Of a stretch of DNA of 31,158 bases, positions 7,627 to 13,796 are shown in pieces (the stretch's first letter is position 1; every line of letters starts with the position of its first letter). The DNA is from a virus. The notes below the pieces were generated by a model, which was not told where the DNA came from, ran no database searches, and saw only the letters and a program-made list of their open reading frames with translations. The DNA is taken from positions 1-31,158 of the IMG/VR virus record IMGVR_UViG_3300008266_000750. One strand, given 5' to 3'. The translations under genes and the position numbers were made by a program.

Positions 7627-7646
7627 TTATCCACAGGTTATCCACA
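7627..7646 (+). promoter_or_regulatory. Two perfect tandem DnaA boxes
   Basis: TTATCCACA occurs at 7627-7635 and again at 7638-7646, direct repeats with an 11-base period, about one helical turn. Both match the bacterial DnaA-box consensus TTATNCACA exactly. They point to recruitment of host DnaA for phage replication or for transcription control. Confidence 0.85.
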
Positions 7647-7726
7647 TGGGGTAAACACTAGAACCCCCATAAACACCCATGCAAGAACCATGCCAACAGC
7701 CCCAATGCTAGGTGAAAACCCTAGTT

Positions 7727-7751
7727 CTGACAATATTTTATCTTTTGTCAG
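7727..7751. repeat. Inverted repeat around an AT-rich core
   Basis: CTGACAA (7727-7733) and TTGTCAG (7745-7751) are perfect inverted repeats separated by 11 A/T-rich bases. It may be an easily melted element near the DnaA boxes, or a hairpin in the transcript leader. Confidence 0.5.
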
Positions 7752-7809
7752 GATCATGTAAGTTTCATGTAGACAATCCATCTCATCGCAACCAACCCCG
7801 GAGTCTCAA

Positions 7810-7974
7810 ATGCTCACGCAAAATCAAAGGGATACACTGGAATATTTGAATTCTCTCATGTTTCGGACAGACGACCAAGAGCAACAAATGCGCCGTCTAC
7901 TTGACATTGCAAACCAAGAGGGAAGGGTCAACTACAATATGTATCGTCCCTATATTTCCTTCGAGCCTGCCTAA
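7810..7974 (+). CDS. Small protein, first gene of the hairpin-leader array
   Basis: 54 residues from the ATG at 7810, starting MLTQNQRDTLEYLNSLMFRT. It is polar and Gln/Asp rich, with a predicted helical middle (QEQQMRRLLDIANQEG) and an aromatic tail ending YISFEPA. No family was recognised. A 12-base leader box CATCGCAACCAA at 7784-7795 is identical to one before the GP88-like gene at 8302. The stop codon TAA opens the next leader element. It is short, but leader context and clean frame support it. Confidence 0.6.
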   Translation: MLTQNQRDTLEYLNSLMFRTDDQEQQMRRLLDIANQEGRVNYNMYRPYISFEPA

Positions 7975-8030
7975 GGGTTTTCCCCATTGCGTCCCTTGTG
8001 GACGCAAGAGAGAATACCCCCAACAAACCA
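7972..8030 (+). repeat. Leader hairpin element, copy 1
   Basis: TAAGGGTTTTCCCC begins at the stop codon of the previous gene. A perfect 8-base stem TTGCGTCC / GGACGCAA (7987-7994, 8000-8007) with a 5-base loop follows, then CAACAAACC directly before the next ATG. GGTTT at the left can pair with AAACC at the right as an outer stem. Confidence 0.7.
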
Positions 8031-8231
8031 ATGGAGTATCCCGTGATTCCAAAATCTCTTCACACTGTTACCGTACTGGTGCAATTGACCCGCCACCTAT
8101 ATGCAACCCGTAGTGATTTTGCCCTTACAATCAATCATTGCCTATTCAAGGCATTGGACGTACTGGGATACACTGATGCTCCCGATGTTCACGGGCTTAC
8201 ACTTCAAGCCCTGAAGAAACTAAGTAAGTAA
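8031..8231 (+). CDS. Small protein, second gene of the array
   Basis: 66 residues from the ATG at 8031, MEYPVIPKSLHTVTVLVQLT. The frame is open to an ATG at 7998, but that start would lie inside the leader hairpin. The body is helical (SDFALTINHCLFKALDVLGY) and the end is basic (ALKKLSK). No family was recognised. No strong Shine-Dalgarno is visible; the CAACAAACC box touches the ATG. It ends with a TAA that starts the next element. Confidence 0.6.
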   Translation: MEYPVIPKSLHTVTVLVQLTRHLYATRSDFALTINHCLFKALDVLGYTDAPDVHGLTLQALKKLSK

Positions 8232-8301
8232 GGGTTTCCCCTAGTTCACAAGGGCTAGGGGCTCCCTTATAAACACCCCATCGCAACCAAGTGAGGCAAG
8301 A
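8229..8301 (+). repeat. Leader hairpin element, copy 2
   Basis: TAAGGGTTTCCCCTAG begins at the stop codon. The stem is CCCCTAG / CTAGGGG (8238-8244, 8255-8261), extended by AGGG/CCCT outside. It continues with ATAAACACC, then CATCGCAACCAA (8279-8290) and GTGAGG before the ATG at 8302. Confidence 0.75.
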
Positions 8302-8946
8302 ATGCTGAGAATCAGTGTTACCAGTAAACTAGACGGCATCCGCTCATGGTCCCTGCAAGCCCTTGATACTTGCCCGGGTTCAATTGCCCCCAATGGGGGG
8401 CTGGTGGACGCATGCAAGGGTTGCTATGCGACTACGGGGAATTACGTCTTTGATAACGTCAAAGCCCCTAGGCTAGAGAACCGGGATGATTGGGCCCGTG
8501 ACAATTGGGTTTCTGACATGGTGCAAGCCTTGAATAAGGATAGGTATTTCCGTTGGTTTGATAGTGGTGATATGTACGCTATTGGATTGGCAGAGAAAAT
8601 CCTAGACGTTATGCGTGCAACCCCATGGGTTCAGCATTGGATTCCCACTAGGATGCAGAAGTTTTCCAAGTATCAGGGAATCCTGGATTCCATGCGTGCT
8701 TTGCCCAATGTGTCCGTGCGATTCTCTAGCGATAGTGTATCGGGGGAATACGTCAAGGGCCAGCATGGTTCCACCATTGTTCCCACTAGCGACAATGTGC
8801 CGGATGGTGTCGCAGTGTGTCGTGCCTATGAACATGGGGGCAAGTGTAACGGATGCCGCACTTGTTGGGATAAGTCTGTCCCTGTTGTTGCCTACGTTGC
8901 GCATGGTAAGAAGATGGCCAAAGTGATTAGGCTTCGCGTAGCGTAA
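8302..8946 (+). CDS. GP88-like protein with CxxCYA cysteine motif
   Basis: 214 residues. Cys24 in LDTCPGS and Cys38/Cys41 in DACKGCYATTG are followed by NVKAPRLENRDDWARDNW, a strongly patterned RYFRWFDSGD at 81-90 and HWIPTR at 112-117, then SVRFSSDS. A second cysteine cluster lies near the end: Cys173, Cys182, Cys185 and Cys188 (KCNGCRTC). This matches the 'gene product 88' type known mainly from actinobacterial phages; its biochemical role is unknown. The cysteines could hold zinc or an iron-sulfur cluster. It lies inside the hairpin-leader array and starts after the GTGAGG box. Confidence 0.8.
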   Translation: MLRISVTSKLDGIRSWSLQALDTCPGSIAPNGGLVDACKGCYATTGNYVFDNVKAPRLENRDDWARDNWVSDMVQALNKDRYFRWFDSGDMYAIGLAEKILDVMRATPWVQHWIPTRMQKFSKYQGILDSMRALPNVSVRFSSDSVSGEYVKGQHGSTIVPTSDNVPDGVAVCRAYEHGGKCNGCRTCWDKSVPVVAYVAHGKKMAKVIRLRVA

Positions 8947-9022
8947 CACCTAGGGTTTCCCCTAGTGTACAAACTAGGGGAACCATAAGAATATCGGTTC
9001 ACACTAACAAAGCGAGGAAAGC
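8947..9022 (+). repeat. Leader hairpin element, copy 3
   Basis: GGGTTTCCCCTAGT, loop GTACAA, then ACTAGGGGAACC: an 8-base stem (8959-8966 / 8973-8980) extended by GGTT/AACC past a single bulged T, the longest in the set. The box ACTAACAAAGCGAGG follows, then the ATG at 9023. Confidence 0.8.
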
Positions 9023-9172
9023 ATGACATTCACTTTCACCCTATATGATTCCCTCGGCACTTTCACGAAGACAATAAAGGCCCCCGATTACCAACAAGCG
9101 GTAGAGAAAATTATGTCCCTTTATCCTTTCTGTCTCATCGTAAAACCGGAAGAACCATGGAATTTCGGCTAA
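9023..9172 (+). CDS. Small protein, fourth gene of the array
   Basis: 49 residues from the ATG at 9023, MTFTFTLYDSLGTFTKTIKA. It looks like a small beta-beta-alpha-beta unit: two beta strands, a helix (YQQAVEKIMSLYP) and a strand CLIVK, ending PWNFG. No family was recognised. GCGAGG lies 5 bases upstream of the start. Its TAA stop opens leader element 4. Confidence 0.65.
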   Translation: MTFTFTLYDSLGTFTKTIKAPDYQQAVEKIMSLYPFCLIVKPEEPWNFG

Positions 9173-9241
9173 GGGTTTATCCCTATGGCACAATATCCCG
9201 TGCCATATTATAAACCTTTCGTCAACCAAAAGAGGACTAAC
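9170..9241 (+). repeat. Leader hairpin element, copy 4
   Basis: TAAGGGTTTATCCC starts at the stop codon. The stem here has a different sequence, TATGGCAC / GTGCCATA (9184-9191, 9200-9207), with an outer GGTTTAT / ATAAACC pair (9174-9180, 9210-9216). The pairing is kept while bases change. GTCAACCAAAAGAGG then leads to the ATG at 9242. Confidence 0.8.
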
Positions 9242-9652
9242 ATGGAATTCACAAGCCTACGGGAAAAGATCAGTCACGAGACAAAGCAAAGGGCCGAGCG
9301 GTATGCTGGTTTCCGTGCAATGTTGGATGAAGCCCTTGCAGCGGGTAACGCTGCGGGTTCTGGTATCACCCCGTCAACCATGTACGTACGGGATACCAGC
9401 ACCGGGGAAACATGGGCAGAGAGTGAGGGCCCTTGCGGTTTCGCTTGGGTTTCCATTTTCAATCAAGGGAATACCAGTTTCGGACGCTGGCTCCTAAAGA
9501 ATGGGGCACGTAAGCGGTACACTGGTGGCCTGGAATTCTGGATTCACGGGTTCAACCAAAGCATGGAGCGTAAGGAGGCCTGCGCCCATGCAATGGCCCG
9601 GGTGTTTCAGGCGCACGGCATTCAAGCCTACGCTGAGTCTCGGCTCGATTAA
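9242..9652 (+). CDS. Conserved-looking phage protein, function unknown
   Basis: 136 residues from the ATG at 9242, supported by AAAGAGG seven bases upstream; an ATG at 9185 in the same frame lies within the leader hairpin and is rejected. The N-terminus is helical and charged (MEFTSLREKISHETKQRAER). The body has SEGPCGFAWVSI, FGRWLLKNGARKRYTGGLEF and SMERKEACAHAMARVF, ending AYAESRLD. I recognise the pattern from uncharacterised phage proteins, including actinobacterial ones, but know no function. It is the last gene of the array with a clean upstream leader. Confidence 0.75.
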   Translation: MEFTSLREKISHETKQRAERYAGFRAMLDEALAAGNAAGSGITPSTMYVRDTSTGETWAESEGPCGFAWVSIFNQGNTSFGRWLLKNGARKRYTGGLEFWIHGFNQSMERKEACAHAMARVFQAHGIQAYAESRLD

Positions 9653-9684
9653 CCCCCGTCACAGACCCTAAGGAGACACACAAT

Positions 9685-9771
9685 ATGGATGATAGACCCT
9701 CATTCTGGGACTACCTGAGCGTGGCCCTTGTGGCTGCAATGATGGGCTATGCCCTTGCACACATGGTATAG
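9685..9771 (+). CDS. 28-residue single-TM peptide
   Basis: MDDRPSFWDYLSVALVAAMM and eight further residues. It has a short acidic N-terminus and one hydrophobic segment of about 18 residues, so probably an inner-membrane peptide. AAGGAG lies 10 bases upstream. The stop TAG overlaps the GGAGG that serves the next gene. Very small, so real expression is uncertain, but the ribosome-binding site and membrane pattern support it. Confidence 0.5.
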   Translation: MDDRPSFWDYLSVALVAAMMGYALAHMV

Positions 9772-9779
9772 GAGGACAT

Positions 9780-10037
9780 ATGAAGTATCAACCGATGTTC
9801 AATATATGGGAAATGCCCCATGCATTCTATTCCCACATTCAACCCGGACAATGGGTGTATGCTGGGGATAGGGACAACAAGGGTATTTTCTGTGGTGTCA
9901 AACCCTCTGGGGTTGTCGTTGTCGCATGGTATGGCAACGCCAAAAACCAGGATTTCAGGGGCTACATTCGCGCAGTCATGCGTTACGCTAGTCCTAGGGT
10001 TTCCACTAGTGGACAACTCAAGACCAGCAAAGTATAA
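9780..10037 (+). CDS. Small protein of unknown function overlapping leader element 5
   Basis: 85 residues from the ATG at 9780, with GGAGG 4 bases upstream. The core looks like a small beta barrel: QWVYAGDRDNKGIFCGVK, then GVVVVAWYGNA, then FRGYIRAVMRYA. The last 15 or so codons (PRVSTSGQLKTSKV) read through leader element 5 rather than stopping before it, unlike copies 1-4. The ancestral end was probably near RYA. No family was recognised. Confidence 0.6.
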   Translation: MKYQPMFNIWEMPHAFYSHIQPGQWVYAGDRDNKGIFCGVKPSGVVVVAWYGNAKNQDFRGYIRAVMRYASPRVSTSGQLKTSKV

Positions 10038-10068
10038 ACAACCCGTCAGCAACAAAAGAGGTTCTCAA
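9996..10068 (+). repeat. Leader hairpin element, copy 5
   Basis: AGGGTTTCC leads into the palindrome CCACTAGTGG (10003-10012). ATAAACAACCC follows, where GGGTT (9997-10001) can pair with AACCC (10040-10044), then CAGCAACAAAAGAGG and a GTG start at 10069. The 5' half overlaps the end of the upstream reading frame. Confidence 0.6.
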
Positions 10069-10401
10069 GTGGTACAAACCATCACATTCCAGGATTTTGT
10101 GGATGCCTTCCGTGCCCGTGGGCGGGAAAATCAGTTCTCCTATGACGCCCTGCGCCTCATCTGGGACCATCTAGAAGAGGTGGACCCTGATGGAGAGTTG
10201 GACGTTATCGCAATCTGCTGTGACTTTGTGGAGATGAGCACTACCGAGTGCATGGAACAATACCCGGATATTCCGTCTGTTGCCGAGTTCGACGGTGACT
10301 ACGATCAGGACGAGCAGGACGTATTTGTGCAGGACTACCTAGAAGATAGGACTACCTATCTGGGTATGGGCAATGACGGTCACGTATTCTTGCAGTTCTA
10401 A
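10069..10401 (+). CDS. Acidic protein of unknown function
   Basis: 110 residues from a GTG at 10069, chosen because AAAGAGG lies 7 bases upstream as in the other array genes; the frame is open far upstream, but that part overlaps the 9780 gene. It starts VVQTITFQDFVDAFRARGRE and is helical with many Asp/Glu, including FDGDYDQDEQD. Proteins of this TFxDFVDAFRARGRENQF type occur in proteobacterial phages without known function; acidic small phage proteins may mimic DNA or bind host enzymes, but that is speculation. AAGGAG of the next gene overlaps its stop. Confidence 0.7.
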   Translation: MVQTITFQDFVDAFRARGRENQFSYDALRLIWDHLEEVDPDGELDVIAICCDFVEMSTTECMEQYPDIPSVAEFDGDYDQDEQDVFVQDYLEDRTTYLGMGNDGHVFLQF

Positions 10402-10411
10402 GGAGACTATT

Positions 10412-10789
10412 GTGGGACTAGATATGTACGCATTCAGGTCTAGTAAACTGGGCTTGATGAATGAGGAAGTAGATTTCCCTGCCCTAAAGGATGCAGAGGA
10501 AATAGCCTACTGGAGGAAGTTCAACCATCTGCACGGGTGGATGGAGAAACTCTATAGGTCCAAGGGTGGACAGGAAGAATCCTTCAATTGTGTAGGCGTG
10601 AGGCTTGATGCTGATGACCTAGATCAACTGGAGAAAGACCTAAAGGTGGGGCTCCCCCATACTCCTGGTTTTTTCTTTGGTGGTCCTGAGGTGTGGCCCG
10701 ATCACATGGAGATGACAAAGGAATTTATTTCTAAGGCAAGGGATGCACTAGAACACGAATATGGTGTATACTACTATTCTTGGTGGTAA
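10412..10789 (+). CDS. GLDMYA-family phage protein, function unknown
   Basis: 125 residues from a GTG at 10412, six bases after AAGGAG (10400-10405). The start VGLDMYAFRSSK matches a widespread family of phage and bacterial proteins beginning (M/V)GLDMYx. EIAYWRKFNHLHGWMEKLY at about 30-48 is the other conserved block. It ends with an aromatic YGVYYYSWW. No function is established. The 3' end overlaps the next frame by 29 bases. Confidence 0.7.
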   Translation: MGLDMYAFRSSKLGLMNEEVDFPALKDAEEIAYWRKFNHLHGWMEKLYRSKGGQEESFNCVGVRLDADDLDQLEKDLKVGLPHTPGFFFGGPEVWPDHMEMTKEFISKARDALEHEYGVYYYSWW

Positions 10790-11039
10790 GCCTAACGGCA
10801 GAAAGGAACACTTCAATCTTGAGTACATCATCGAAGAGATGAAGGGCAAGGGCAGCACTCCCTTGCAGCACATCATGGACCTGATAGAGCAAGCCATCGA
10901 GCACTCGATGCGTCTTGAGAGCCCCATCACCTATGGTGTTGATGAGTTGGTGGACGCCCTGCGCTATGCCCATACACGGGCAGGCGATGTATACTGGCAT
11001 GATCCAGTGCCAGAGGAAGAACTGGAGGACATGGGGTGA
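10761..11039 (+). CDS. Small helical protein, function unknown
   Basis: 92 residues if read from the ATG at 10761, which overlaps the previous gene by 29 bases; the next ATG at 10839 would give a much shorter protein. The sequence is helical and charged: FNLEYIIEEMKGKGS, then QHIMDLIEQAIEHSM, then GVDELVDALRYAHTR, with an acidic tail PEEELEDMG. No family was recognised. The stop overlaps the following GTG start as GTGA, so it is probably translated with the deaminase-like gene. Confidence 0.6.
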   Translation: MVYTTILGGKPNGRKEHFNLEYIIEEMKGKGSTPLQHIMDLIEQAIEHSMRLESPITYGVDELVDALRYAHTRAGDVYWHDPVPEEELEDMG

Positions 11040-11335
11040 CTCAGTGTGTCTCTGCCATAGTGAGGGACAAGAGGGGCAGGGTTCTCAGTGTGGGGAGAAA
11101 CTCCTACACCAAGACCCACCCTCTACAGGCTAAGGCAGCACAGGAGGTGGGGGAACCCTACAAGATATTCCTTCACGCTGAAATAGATGCACTGGTGAGG
11201 CTGAGGAACCCGAGCAAAGCAGCCTCCATCCATGTGTATAGGTATGACAAGGCAGGTAATCCAGTAAAGGCAGCACCATGCAAGATATGTCAGAGGGTAA
11301 TAAGGGAATGGAATCTCCAGGTATTTCACACCTGA
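11036..11335 (+). CDS. dCMP/cytidine-deaminase-like protein
   Basis: 99 residues from a GTG at 11036. The zinc site of the deaminase superfamily is present: HAEIDALVR at about 61-69 (His ligand and catalytic Glu) and PCKICQ near 83-88 (two Cys ligands). It is shorter than typical phage dCMP deaminase, so the substrate is uncertain. A dCMP to dUMP conversion would feed the ThyX encoded at 18558, fitting a nucleotide-supply role. It overlaps neighbours on both sides (GTGA before, TGATG after). Confidence 0.8.
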   Translation: MTQCVSAIVRDKRGRVLSVGRNSYTKTHPLQAKAAQEVGEPYKIFLHAEIDALVRLRNPSKAASIHVYRYDKAGNPVKAAPCKICQRVIREWNLQVFHT

Positions 11336-11487
11336 TGTGGGTATGTGTGACACTGGTGAAGCCATGCTCATGTGTCATGTCCACGGAGTGGCCCTTCATC
11401 GAGGCACAATGTGTACATGGTAACGTGTGGGAAAAGAGAGTACGGTATAGGCCCCTTCATCAGACTACAGAGGACGCACTGCTATGA
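11335..11487 (+). CDS. 50-residue Cys-containing protein, unknown
   Basis: MWVCVTLVKPCSCVMSTEWP and on, ending TTEDALL. The ATG at 11335 overlaps the deaminase stop as TGATG, and its stop overlaps the methyltransferase-like start as ATGA, so it is embedded in a translationally coupled chain. That coupling is the main evidence; an upstream start at 11278 lies inside the deaminase gene. No domain was recognised. The Cys residues are not in an obvious zinc pattern. Confidence 0.5.
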   Translation: MWVCVTLVKPCSCVMSTEWPFIEAQCVHGNVWEKRVRYRPLHQTTEDALL

Positions 11488-12068
11488 ATGTCTTAGTCGC
11501 GTGTGAGTACAGTGGCATTGTGCGTGATGCCTTCATTGCACAAGGGTGCAACGCTACCTCCATTGACCTGTTGCCCACTGAGCAAGAGGGCCCCCACATT
11601 GTGGGTGATGTGGTGGAACACTTGAAGTTTCATGCAGCAGAGTATGATGCTCTCATTGCGTTCCCTCCCTGCACCCATCTGGCAGTGAGTGGGGCACGGT
11701 GGTTCAAGGATAAACTCAAGGAACAAGAGGAAGCCCTAGATTTTGTGCGTACCCTTATGTATTGTAATATTAATTATATTGCAATTGAAAACCCAGTATC
11801 TATTATATCCAGCAGAATAAGGAAACCCAATCAAACTATTCAACCTTGGATGTTTGGACATGGAGAAGTAAAGCGCACTTGTTTATGGTTGAAACATCTA
11901 CCACCACTTGTGCCAACTAACATTGTGGAAGGCAGGGAAGCACGGGTGTGGAAGATGCCACCAAGTGCCAACAGGTGGAAGGAACGTAGCCGTACATTTC
12001 CTGGAATCGCTGGGGCAATGGCAGAGCAGTGGACCCCAGTGCTACGAAAGGCTCAGGAAGGGCCCTAG
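11484..12068 (+). CDS. C5-cytosine-methyltransferase-like protein (short phage form)
   Basis: 194 residues. MNVLVACEYSGIVRDAF resembles the SAM-binding motif I region. IDLLPTE is next to motif II, FPPCTHLAVSGARWF at about 60-74 contains the PPC catalytic-loop motif IV, and AIENPVS at about 98-104 corresponds to motif VI ENP. It is about half the length of a full C5-methyltransferase, and a target-recognition domain is not evident. Many phages carry this short type; activity and target are unknown. The segment about 11757-11850 is much more AT-rich than its flanks, suggesting a recombined insert around motif VI. Confidence 0.75.
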   Translation: MNVLVACEYSGIVRDAFIAQGCNATSIDLLPTEQEGPHIVGDVVEHLKFHAAEYDALIAFPPCTHLAVSGARWFKDKLKEQEEALDFVRTLMYCNINYIAIENPVSIISSRIRKPNQTIQPWMFGHGEVKRTCLWLKHLPPLVPTNIVEGREARVWKMPPSANRWKERSRTFPGIAGAMAEQWTPVLRKAQEGP

Positions 12069-12148
12069 AAGGCCCTACAAGGCACGAATGGCACAAGGGT
12101 AAGGGGTGGGTAGCCTGAAGGCTTCTAAGGGCTCCTAGACACTAGGTG
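12069..12148. other. Intergenic stretch before the replication promoter
   Basis: No gene. AGGGCC/GGCCCT (12059-12064, 12071-12076) around the stop codon of the methyltransferase-like gene can form a 6-base stem but has no U-run. CCTAG/CTAGG near 12134-12146 is another short hairpin. Neither is a convincing terminator. Confidence 0.4.
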
Positions 12149-12177
12149 TTGACACCTCCTCTACCTTGTGCTACTCT
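12149..12177 (+). promoter_or_regulatory. Promoter for the replication operon, twin of the one at 7081
   Basis: TTGACA at 12149-12154, a 17-base spacer ending TTGTGC, and TACTCT at 12172-12177. The -35, spacing, TGTG stretch and TACTCT -10 are shared with 7081-7109, while the rest of the spacer differs. It would drive the primase-helicase and the coupled genes after it. Confidence 0.8.
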
Positions 12178-12180
12178 AAA

Positions 12181-12290
12181 GAACTCTTGAGTATAGTGAC
12201 TTATAAGTAAAGAATACTTTATTACTTATGTACATAATATCTTGTATATAGATAATAAGTATATATCTTATACTCAGATGAAAGGATGTT
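12181..12290 (+). promoter_or_regulatory. AT-rich leader with inverted repeats before the primase-helicase
   Basis: About 110 bases of mostly A/T between the promoter and the primase start. ATAAGTAA (12203-12210) and TTACTTAT (12222-12229) form an inverted repeat, and a second ATAAG/CTTAT pair lies near 12255-12272. T7-type phages have an AT-rich primary origin just downstream of a promoter, so this is a second origin candidate; it could equally be only a structured 5'-UTR. AAAGGA near 12280 is the ribosome-binding site. Confidence 0.45.
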
Positions 12291-13796
12291 ATGGGTAAGT
12301 TTATAAGACATATAGGGTGTACTAGGTGTAACTCTAGTGATGCTAACGCCCTATATGATGATGGATCAACATATTGTTTTTCTTGCCATAGGGCAGGAGG
12401 CACAGAAAGGGAATGTGTGCAAGACATTGGACGAGGGCTAAACAGTGACACCATCAAGACCTATGGTGTGTATGTGGATGGGGAATATGTGTACTTTCCC
12501 TACACCAATGCGTTGAAGCGCCGCAGTAGTGACAAGAAGTTTTCCTGGCCTCAGGGTAAGGGGGAAGGACTCTTTGGGCAAGGGGTGTTCCCATCCTCTG
12601 GGAAAACTGTTGTTGTCACAGAGGGTGAGTTTGACGCAATGGCAGCGTACCAGATGCTGGGTACAAAGGTGCCTTGTGTGTCCATCCGCAATGGTGCTGG
12701 CAGTGCCTTGCGGGACTGTCAGGATGCCTTTGAATGGCTCGATGGCTATGGGTCTATCATCATTGCCTTTGACGCTGACGAACCCGGGCAGCAGGCGACA
12801 CAGACCGTGGCTGAACTCTTTGGGTCAAAGGCCCGAGTGGTGAAGCACTCCAATGGATTCAAGGATGCCAATGACTACCTGATGCAGGGGTCCAGTGCCA
12901 AGTTTGTGAAGGCAGTGCTGGAGGCAGAGGAATATAGGCCAGATGGCATTGTGTCTGTTGGGGACATAAAGGAGCGACTACTAGCCCCACAGAAACCTGG
13001 AATCCCTTGGTGTTTTGACACCCTCACGGCCCTCACACATGGCAGGCGTGAAGGGGAACTCTATGGGTTTGGTGCTGGTGTTGGTGTGGGCAAGACGGAT
13101 GTGTTCACGCAGTCCATTGCCTACGACATTGCGGTGTTGAATGAACGTGTTGGTGTCATCTACTTGGAGCAACCTGTAACGGAAACTGTGGCCCGTGTGG
13201 CAGGGAAACTCGATGGGGCCCTCTACCATGTACCGGGTGCAGGGTGGCAATGGGATGATTATGTGGCCTCCATTGAGGCTTTGGAGGCACGAAAGCAACT
13301 GTGGCTCTTTGAGCACTTTGGCAGCAAGGAATGGGCTGTCATCAAGGCCAAGATTCGCTACATGAAGAAGAGTCTAGGTGTGCGGATGATTTACTTGGAC
13401 CACCTCACTGCTCTCACGGCAGATGCAGAGGATGAACGCAGGAGTCTGGACAAACTCATGGCTGAGATGGCCTCATTGGCTCAGGCTGAAGGGCTGGTGA
13501 TTCACTTCATTAGCCACCTGACAACCCCTTCAGATGGCAAGAGTCACGAGGAGGGAGCTCGGGTACGCGAACGGGACTTCACTGGTTCTCGTGCCATTGC
13601 CCGGTGGAGTCACTTCATGTTTGGCCTTGAGCGGGACAAGCAGGCAGAAGACCCAGTAGTTCGCTCAACTACTACGTTCCGGGTGCTGAAAGACAGGTAT
13701 ACTGGGCAAGCCACAGGAGAGGTATTCTTCCTTCGCTATGATGCCAAGACGGGACGCCTGAACCAAAGTGACAAACCCCCGGAGGAAATACTGTGA
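12291..13796 (+). CDS. Fused DNA primase-helicase (T7 gp4 type)
   Basis: 501 residues. N-terminal zinc-binding domain with Cys10/Cys13 and Cys29/Cys32. The Toprim-type primase core has VVVTEGEFDAMA (about 107-118) and IIAFDADEPG (about 157-166). The RecA-like hexameric helicase has Walker A GAGVGVGKT at 261-269, Walker B MIYLDHL at 366-372, and FISHL at 406-410. It unwinds duplex DNA at the fork and lays down primers for the polymerase at 14405. It is the first gene after the 12149 promoter; the stop overlaps the next GTG start. Confidence 0.95.
   Translation: MGKFIRHIGCTRCNSSDANALYDDGSTYCFSCHRAGGTERECVQDIGRGLNSDTIKTYGVYVDGEYVYFPYTNALKRRSSDKKFSWPQGKGEGLFGQGVFPSSGKTVVVTEGEFDAMAAYQMLGTKVPCVSIRNGAGSALRDCQDAFEWLDGYGSIIIAFDADEPGQQATQTVAELFGSKARVVKHSNGFKDANDYLMQGSSAKFVKAVLEAEEYRPDGIVSVGDIKERLLAPQKPGIPWCFDTLTALTHGRREGELYGFGAGVGVGKTDVFTQSIAYDIAVLNERVGVIYLEQPVTETVARVAGKLDGALYHVPGAGWQWDDYVASIEALEARKQLWLFEHFGSKEWAVIKAKIRYMKKSLGVRMIYLDHLTALTADAEDERRSLDKLMAEMASLAQAEGLVIHFISHLTTPSDGKSHEEGARVRERDFTGSRAIARWSHFMFGLERDKQAEDPVVRSTTTFRVLKDRYTGQATGEVFFLRYDAKTGRLNQSDKPPEEIL

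Larger units (their letters stand above)
7022..7809. other. 790-base non-coding control region, putative replication origin
   Basis: No convincing gene longer than about 20 codons was found here on either strand. The stretch contains, in order: a promoter (7081), a possible small RNA, a 12-base palindrome (7334), a strong terminator hairpin (7349), a weak promoter (7427), a C-rich run, an alternating purine-pyrimidine tract with inverted repeats (7522-7556), a hairpin (7589-7615), two perfect DnaA boxes (7627-7646), and an AT-rich inverted repeat (7727-7751). DnaA boxes, a nearby AT-rich segment and hairpins together are what a replication origin would show. Origin function is inference. Confidence 0.6.

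Noticed and set aside
7391-7645. Leftward frame of 84 codons across the origin region
   Set aside because: Covers hairpins, the Z-DNA tract and the DnaA boxes; no ribosome-binding site and an implausible composition.
7589-10068. Integron-like attC cassette array
   Set aside because: The hairpins lack paired GTTRRRY/RYYYAAC core sites and no integron integrase is present.
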